Both the position numbers and the translations under genes were made by a program. Under the pieces are notes generated by a model. That model had not been told where the DNA came from, searched no databases, and worked only from the letters and a program-made list of their open reading frames with translations. A stretch of DNA of 64,000 nucleotides from Artemisia argyi (taxonomy: Eukaryota; Streptophyta; Magnoliopsida; Asterales; Asteraceae), in the NCBI GenBank assembly GCA_030686995.1, contig CM060688.1, positions 202,840,718 to 202,904,717 of the forward strand, in the 5' to 3' direction. Of the stretch, positions 57,291-64,000 are shown one piece after another; the stretch's first letter is position 1; each line of letters opens with the position of its first letter.

Positions 57291-58191
57291 TTTAGGGTTT
57301 GGGGTTTCAGGTTTCGGGTTACGGGTTACGGGTTTTGGGTTTCGGGTTTCGGGTTACTGGTTTCGGGTTTGGGGTTTCGGGTTTAGGGTTTTGGGTTAGG
57401 GGTTTCGGGTTTGGGGTTGGGGGTTCCGGGTTTCTGGTTTCGGGTTTCGGGTTGGAGGTTGTGGGTTGGGGGTTTTGGGTTTCGGGTTTCGGGTTTCAGA
57501 TTTTGGATTTGGGGTTTGGGTTTCGGGTTTTGGGTTTTTGGTTTCGGGTTTCGGGCTTCGGGTTTTGGTTTTCAGGTTTTGGGTTATGGGTTTCGGGTTT
57601 TGGGTTTCGTGTTTCGGATCTAGGGTCTGGAGTCGGGGTCGGGGGTTGGGGGTTAGGGTTCGGGTTTCGGCTTAGGAGTTTGGGGGTTGCTGTTGGGGCT
57701 TTCGGTTTTTGGATTTCGGGTTTGGGGTTTGGGGTTTTGGGTTTGGGGTTTGGAGTTTGGGGTTTCGGGTTTCGGTTTTCGGGTTTCGAGTTTGAGGTTT
57801 TGGGTTTCGGGTTTGGGGTTTGTGGTTTGGGGTTTTGGGTTTCAGGTTTCAGGTTTGGGGTTTGGAGTTGGGGTTGGGGGTTGGGGGTTTGGGTTTTCGG
57901 GTTTCTGGTTTCTGGTTTCAGGTTTCGGGTTTGGGGTTTCGGGTTGTTGGTTGGGGGTTCGGGGTTTCGGGTTTTTGGTATCGTGTTTCGGGTTTCGGGC
58001 TTCGGTTTTCGGTTTTCGAGTTTCGGGTTTGGCGTTTGGGGTTTTGGGTTTCGGGTTTGGGGTTTCGGGTTGCGGGTTTCGGGTTTGGGATTTGGGGTTT
58101 CGGGTTTTAGGTTTCGGGTATCGGGTTTGGGGTTTGGGTTTTCGGGTTTCGGGTTTCGAATTTCGGGTTTCGCGTTTGGTGTTTGGGGTTT
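57291..58191. repeat. Degenerate telomere-like heptamer array
   Basis: About 900 bp in heptamer register: TTTAGGG, TTTGGGG, TTTCGGG, TTTTGGG and relatives, starting with a canonical plant telomere unit TTTAGGG. It is strongly G-rich on one strand. Long open frames on both strands (for example 57299-58219) arise because a 7 bp repeat without stops stays open; they are not genes. Confidence 0.8.
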
Positions 58192-58457
58192 ACAACATAA
58201 GCCCAATAGGTCGAAATAAATTTTTAGGCAACCTATTCTCGGATGTTTAAAGCCAATTATATTAAGAATCAATAATCAAAAAACAAGATGTATTTTAATT
58301 TTATGAACACACCGAAAAACCAATACTGTAACCTCTTTCATGGAATTCATTAGCTATTTTATAAGCATTACACCATTTAAGCAAATTATATACCTTGATA
58401 GTGATATTAATACAACTTTTTTGCATGATGCAAATTTGTGAACTTTATACTATTTTT
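58192..58457. repeat. ~0.65 kb tandem family, partial duplicate and start of copy 2
   Basis: 58192-58390 repeats 57089-57290, so the heptamer array lies between two direct copies of ~200 bp. From 58394 (cttgatagtgatat) copy 2 begins and runs into LINE 2. Confidence 0.7.
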
Positions 58458-61400
58458 TTTTTTTTTTTTTACTTAAAGGCAAATTTTATTAAGTAAAGGA
58501 AGCCAAACGGCAATACAAGACAACAAGTGCTAAGTGTAAATAAAAGACTAGGACACATCCCTAGCTTCCACACTTAAGCACCACCAAAAAACAATGGCAT
58601 AGGACATATCCCTAGCTCAAATACAAAAACATAAGTAACAATCACTAGAATCAATAATCTCATACAAATAACTAGAGAGCAAGATGAAAGAAATGAGTCA
58701 AATTCAAACTGGAAACTCAAGTATACTTCTGCATCATCAGAAATCCAAGGGACCAACCAAGGACCTCCAAACCAGCACAATATACATAAGCTAACAGAAA
58801 TCAACAACTCATCACCCATCAAAGCAATAAAGAAAACAGTCCATGCCATTCAAAATAACAAATCCCATCCATCATCAGCCCAAATAGAAACCTCCAGCAA
58901 TCCAGAAAAACCATCAAAGAGACCAGATACATCAATCAACATATAATCAAGGAAGTGCCAGAAAAGCTGTTTAGAAGAATTTTCCACCTTAAAAACCTTA
59001 TAATGTAAAACCCAAAGGGTAAAACCATTAATAAGGACAAAAAGAGTAAAACATTCTCCCAAACCTTCCCAAATATACCATCAATCTCCCACAAATTCCA
59101 TACCCTGTTACACTCCCAAAAACCAGTTCCAGCATGAAACCAGTTAACCCAAGCACCATCCATAGCACTAATCCTTATCATAATTATTCTTCAAGATCTC
59201 TTCCACCATTCTTCTATAGTATTCATCTTTAATAATCTTTAAATCCCAAATATTAGCAGCTTCAATGGAGTTAGGAGAATACCTAATATTAAGACCCAGA
59301 AGCTTTAATCTCACAGTCCCAACCACAGTATTGAGTAAACTGTCCACATCTCTAAACTCCTTCCTGAAACATCTGAAATTTCTTTCCTGCCAAACAAAAT
59401 AAACACAAGAACCCAATACTAATCTCTGGATCACACTCCAGATAGAATTAGTAGCAGGTTTATTAGAGATGAAAGAAATAATACTAGCCCAATCATTTGA
59501 GATATCCTCAAGTTTAGCCATAAACTTACACTTTTCCCAAAGTCTCTTCGAAAACGGGCACGAGAAGAATAGATGACTGTGAGATTCAAGTTCATGATTA
59601 CATAGATGACACACCATACTCTGAACATCCATCCACTTAGAAATTCTATCAAGAGTTTTCAACCTGCCGTTAATAGCAACCCAAAGAATAAACGCGTACC
59701 TTGGGATACATTGTGAATACCAAACATGTCTATACCAATTCACTTTTGGGCCATCCTCCCTAACAGCTTTCCATACCTCTTTAACAGAAAATTCTCTATC
59801 CTTTCCATTTTTATCAACCCAAATGGTTTTATCATCCAACTCATTAATCAACTTAGGAACCGGAACATTAGTAACTTCACTAAACCTATCACTCCAATCA
59901 ATAGGCCAATCCCATTCATTATCCTTCACCATATCCCTGACTTTAGCTTTTAAACTCAAATTAGCTTCAACAATAATACTATAATTAATAAATCTAATAA
60001 GCGGACCAGAATGATGCCACTTATCAAACCATAAGTTACAATCCCTCCCATTACCAACTTTAACATACACAAAACTCTTAACTTTGTCTCTAAGATCCAA
60101 TAAACTATTCCAACTCCATGTATAACCCCTATATATCTCCGGATCCCAAATATTTCCACCCTTTAACCAATAAATATTAACCCAACTAACCCATATAGAT
60201 TTCTTTCTACTAGCAATGTTCCAAAGGTGTTTGGCCATAAGAGCAACATTCCACTGATGAGCAGATCTCAATCCCATCCCCCCTTGACTCTTAGGTTTAC
60301 ACACCTCTTTCCACGCAACACTCGCCATTCCCCTAACCGATTCCCCTCTAGTCCACAAAAATTTCTTAAGAATTCTATCAATATCATTACAAGTCTCCTT
60401 AGGTAACATGAATAGGGAAGACCAATAGACTTGAAGTGAGTTAAGAATAGAAGAAATAAGTTGTAGTCTACCAGCGAAAGAAAGTACCATGTTTCTCCAG
60501 TCCCCAATTCTTTTCTTAATCACTTCAATTATGCACTTACAATCATTAGCAGACAATCTTTTAGACACCAACGGTACACCCAAATATCTAATAGGCAGGA
60601 CTCCTTCCTTAAACGGCATAACCAAACTAATATCAGCTTTCACAGGTTCCGCAACATTACCAAAAAAAGCCTCACTTTTCGCCAAACTAGGAAGCAAACC
60701 AGAACTTAGACATAATTCATCCAACCCTCTTCTTAAAACTGACGCAGAAATAAGGTCACCATGGCAAAGCATCAACAAGTCATCCGCAAAACACAAGCTG
60801 CTAATCTTTAATTCTTTACACCCCCAATGGTATTTAAAAAGATTCTCAGCCCTTATTTGTCTCATAACCATCAGATTTAGCACCTCCATAACTAAAGTAA
60901 AAAGATACGGGGAAATGGGGTCCCCTTGTCTCAAACCTCTTCCTGCTTTAAAGTATCCGTTAGGCTCACCATTAATACAAACAGAGAATGAAGCAGTTGT
61001 TAGACACACCATGATCCAGTATACCATAACAGGGTGGAATCCAAAACATTTAAGAATGAATTCAAGAAACTACCAATTAACGGTATCATACGCTTTTTGT
61101 ATATCTATTTTAAATGCACACCTACTAGACCCACTCCAAGACTTCCAATTATATCCCCTCATAAACTCTTGAGCTAAAAGTACATTATCACTAATTTGCC
61201 TCCCCGGGATAAACGCACTTTGGTTCTCACCAACCAGCTCACTTAATACACCTTTAATCCTATTAGTAATGATTTTACTAATAGTTTTATAAACCACATT
61301 ACAACAACTAATAGGCCTGTAATCAGAGACATACTTAGGGGCAATGACTTTAGGAATTAAAGATATAATGGAAGCATTAACCTCACCAAGAAGTTTACCA

Positions 61401-62089
61401 CTACTGAAGAACTCTTTGATAGCAGCACATGTATCATGACCAACAACCTTCCAAGCCGCCTTGAAGAATTTGGAAGTATATCCATCCGGACCTAAAGCTT
61501 TATTATCCTCAATGTCAAAAAGCGCAGCCTTCACTTCCTCATCAGAAACAGGTTTGATAAGATCAACCGCAATCTCAACATCCAACTTATTAGTGAATAA
61601 TGTGTGAGGCTCTTCAATCGGATAAACTTCACCACAGGTACCAAAGAAACTTTTGAAATGGTTAACAAACTTGTTAACCATATCAGCACCATGAAGAACA
61701 TTGCCATCCATATCATGAACATCTTCAATCCTACTCTTAATAACTCTACTCTTCACCACATTATGGAAATACGAACTATTGAAGTCCCCCTCTTTCAACC
61801 ACTGAATCTTAGTCTTCTGTTTCAAAAGCAATTCCTCGTCTAATAACGCTCTCTTATAGGCAGCAGCGTATATCGACTCTTCTTCCCTTAAAAAGCTATT
61901 AGAAGGATCATTACCCAAAGAACTTTGAACCCTATCCAACTCATCTTTTAACAGCTTAACCTTAACACAAACATCCCCATTTTTCTTATTAAGATCTCTC
62001 ATATGTTTTTTCAAGAATTTCAACCTCTTAGTAAGAATATACATAGCATATCCTTCCACTGGGACATTCCACTTACTCTCAACAACCAT
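58458..62089 (-). mobile_element. L1-type LINE, 5' truncated (LINE 2)
   Basis: Very similar to LINE 1 over its whole length (a few percent difference by eye) and preceded by the same aactttatactatttttt flank with a longer T run (to 58470). It ends on the 5' side inside ORF2 at about 62089 and joins directly to the repeat sequence that flanks LINE 1. ORF1 and the endonuclease are absent. Confidence 0.85.
59168..62089 (-). pseudogene. LINE 2 ORF2 fragment (RT to C-terminus)
   Basis: Begins within ORF2 (VVESKWNVPVEGYAMY) and keeps the region missing in LINE 1 (DIEDNKALGPDGYTSKFF). RT motifs: FIPGRQISDN, KIDIQKAYDTVNW, GLRQGDPISPYLF, SLCFADDLLML. It then continues to the zinc-binding C-terminus (CHLCNHELES) and a stop at 59168. 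One stop (NW-stop-FL, at about 61067-61069) splits the frame. Apart from that stop it is better preserved than LINE 1, but it lacks the endonuclease and promoter region. 58850-59181 has short frames in the 3' UTR only. Confidence 0.85.
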
Positions 62090-62666
62090 TTTGTAATATA
62101 CATACCATTTTGTGAACTTTATACATTTTTTGCAAGAATTAGTTTTAGTTAACTTTTACACAATGTTTATGTATATTATACTACTTTTGTGACTTTTATT
62201 CACATTATTTTGAATTTATACCCATTACTGAACTATGCATTATTTAAGTTAGTTATTTTTAAGTTTCGTACTCATGTACTTAGTTTTCAAAACTGAGGTT
62301 TACTTGAGCAATTATGATATATGTGACTAAACTCTCTCGATCAATTATGAATATAGAAGATACAAATATCATTTTTCTTATCTCAAACCAAACATATTAA
62401 ACAAAGCTAAGGAGAGACCGCAACATCGCAACAACACATGACCAAAAAAGACAACTATTGTGGCTCACGGGTGTCATTTTTAAAGGTTGAAAATTTTACT
62501 TTATGAAGAAACTAAGCTACATATGTAAACCCACTACATTACTATAATACAAACATAAGACCAATAGATTTAAGTAAATTTTTTAGCAACCTATTCTCGG
62601 ATGTTTAAAGTCAATTATATTAAGAATCAATTCTCAAAAAAGCAAGATGTATTATAATTTTATGAA
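62090..62666. repeat. ~0.65 kb tandem family, copy 2 (after LINE 2)
   Basis: Matches 56635-57220. Lacks a ~105 bp block (aacacaccgaaaaacc...) found before 58390. Noncoding. Confidence 0.75.
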
Positions 62667-63168
62667 CTTGATAGTGATATTAATGCAACTTCTTTGCATG
62701 TATGCAAATTAGTGAACCTTATACTATTTTATAAAATAAAAACCATTTTTGTGACTTTTTTCACACTATTTTGAATTTATACCCATTATTGAAGTGTGCA
62801 ATATTTAAGTGAGTTATTTTCAAGTTTCGTACTCATGTACCTAGTTTTCAAATTTGAGGTTTACGTTAGCAATTATGATATATGTGACTAAAATCTCTTG
62901 ATCAAATCCGAAAATAGAAGACACAAATATCTTCTTTCTTATCTCAAACCAAACATATTAAAAAAAATAAGGAGAGACTACAACACCACGACAACACATG
63001 ACTGATAAAGAGAACTATTATGGCTCACGGGTGTCATTTTTAAAGGTTGAAAATTTTACTTCATGAAGAAACTAAGCTATATATGTAAACCCACCACATT
63101 ACTATAACACAAACATAAGCCCAATAGCTTTATGTAAATTTTTTAGCAACCTATTATCGGATATTTAA
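62667..63168. repeat. ~0.65 kb tandem family, copy 3 with unoccupied LINE site
   Basis: Runs from cttgatagtgatat through gtgaaccttatactatttta (about 62713-62732), the position where copies 1 and 2 carry LINEs, without an insertion. Ends at 63168, where an LTR begins. Confidence 0.75.
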
Positions 63169-64000
63169 TGTAACAATTCGCATTTTTAGATAAACTTATA
63201 TTCCTGAAAAATTTCACTATTCATATTTTTACTATTCACTTTCACTATTCATTTTCCGAAATTTAATTTTTATTTCACATTCTCGTGTGATAAATCATTT
63301 CCATGGCAAAATAAAAGTTTGACACTCATCAGATCATTTTCGCGAAAGTTATTAAGGAAATATACGTTTTAGGTTAAAACGTCATTCAAAAATCCTACGC
63401 ACAACGAAACTCGACCGCGTTAATTTTCCCCGCATCAGAAAAATGTTTGATACACTCATGATTTACTTGAGAAGTAATCATGACTAAGAAAAATATGACC
63501 AAATAAACCCTTGGCCGTGAGAAACAGGAATTTTCGTTTTTAAACACTTTTACTTAGCCGTAACCTTAGCCTATACCTGCACCACGTTTCTAAGACGATT
63601 TGAGTTTTCACATTTTTGGAAAAGCTCAACATATTTTTCCCTCCTCCTTTGACCAAACATCATTCCTTGATTTTAAAGATCATTCCTTGATTTTTAGGCT
63701 TACGGTTTTATGTCCAAAAGACATTAAATGACAACCGACTCTAGACTGAGCCCAGTCTAGACATTATAAGTCATTTTAAATCATTATTATCCTATTAGAA
63801 AAGTAACATTTTACTTTTCTCAATTTTACACAATATTCGTACGTTTTACGTATTACGCGTTTTAGACCCGTGTTTCCAGTTTTAGCAGGGTTTGAGCACC
63901 TCAATAGAACCTACCACTCATTTTAGATTTTATTATGGAGTATATTGACAAGTTTAGTCATCCTTTCAAGTTTCACATTTTTACGATGCCCGGTTTTACG
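63169..64000 (+). mobile_element. Gypsy-type LTR, start only (runs off the window)
   Basis: Begins TGTAACAATTCGC, closely parallel to the TGTCACAACTCGT start of gypsy B, and has three ACTATTCA octamers in the first ~80 bp. It replaces the tandem repeat abruptly. The rest is LTR-like noncoding sequence; the other end lies outside the window. Confidence 0.55.

Noticed and set aside
57299..58272. Long open frames (306, 258 and 187 codons) on both strands with repeated GFGFRVSG-like or NPKPETRN-like peptides
   Set aside because: They come from the 7 bp telomere-like repeat, which stays open in many frames; the peptide is just the translated repeat.
1..64000. tRNA, rRNA or intact host protein-coding genes
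   Set aside because: None recognised by eye on either strand; the only TGGTACCAGAGC and TGGCGCC matches are LTR primer sites, and the only host-like sequence is the Plus-3-like exon relic.

Overview
This window looks like intergenic DNA from a plant nucleus. It is AT-rich, has no intact host gene, and consists almost entirely of nested retrotransposons and tandem repeats. Several retroelement proteins resemble families I know from daisy-family (Asteraceae) genomes: a SIRE-type copia with an extra ORF after pol, an Athila-like gag-protease element without pol, and a copia whose gag contains a CWKC knuckle. Asteraceae is therefore my best guess, inferred from family resemblance and not from any search.

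The oldest layer I can see is a tandem array of a ~3.4 kb unit. Pieces lie at 1-691, 23512-24185 and 41763-49309. Each unit carries a MITE-like insertion, a minisatellite and one exon-like relic of a SWIB/Plus-3-type gene. The first unit is split twice. Between 692 and 23511 lies a large noncoding element (758-2797 and 21598-23294). That element is itself interrupted by an 18.8 kb composite (2798-21592) with a 5 bp target duplication. The composite contains four copies or parts of one Athila-like LTR, two copies of a 3' noncoding region, one intact gag-protease ORF, and a broken SIRE-type copia internal region captured between two of the LTRs.

From 24186 to 41762 a copia element (716 bp LTRs, TSD gtaca) sits at the boundary of the first two array units. 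A gypsy element (25914-37488; two 3001 bp LTRs, TSD actct) is inserted inside the codons of its protease active site. The gypsy LTRs differ by only about 0.6% by eye. Its gag core is open, but pol is reduced to scattered relics, so it probably moved with proteins supplied in trans. The copia LTRs differ by about 4%, which agrees with the nesting order.

After the array (49310-63168) comes a second tandem family with a ~0.65 kb unit. It hosts a full-length L1-type LINE on the minus strand (49361-56617), a second 5'-truncated LINE at the same relative position (58458-62089), and a ~900 bp degenerate telomere-like heptamer array (57291-58191). From 63169 to the end is the start of another gypsy-type LTR.

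The most unusual signals are these: a predicted long-range pseudoknot joining the copia LTR to its primer-site and gag-start region; the combination of young LTRs with a dead pol; the composite gypsy/copia element; repeated TGACGGCGTCA palindromes upstream of the LTR TATA box; and an antisense ORF plus a separately promoted sense ORF downstream of the SIRE pol. All identities, ages and folds were judged by eye.
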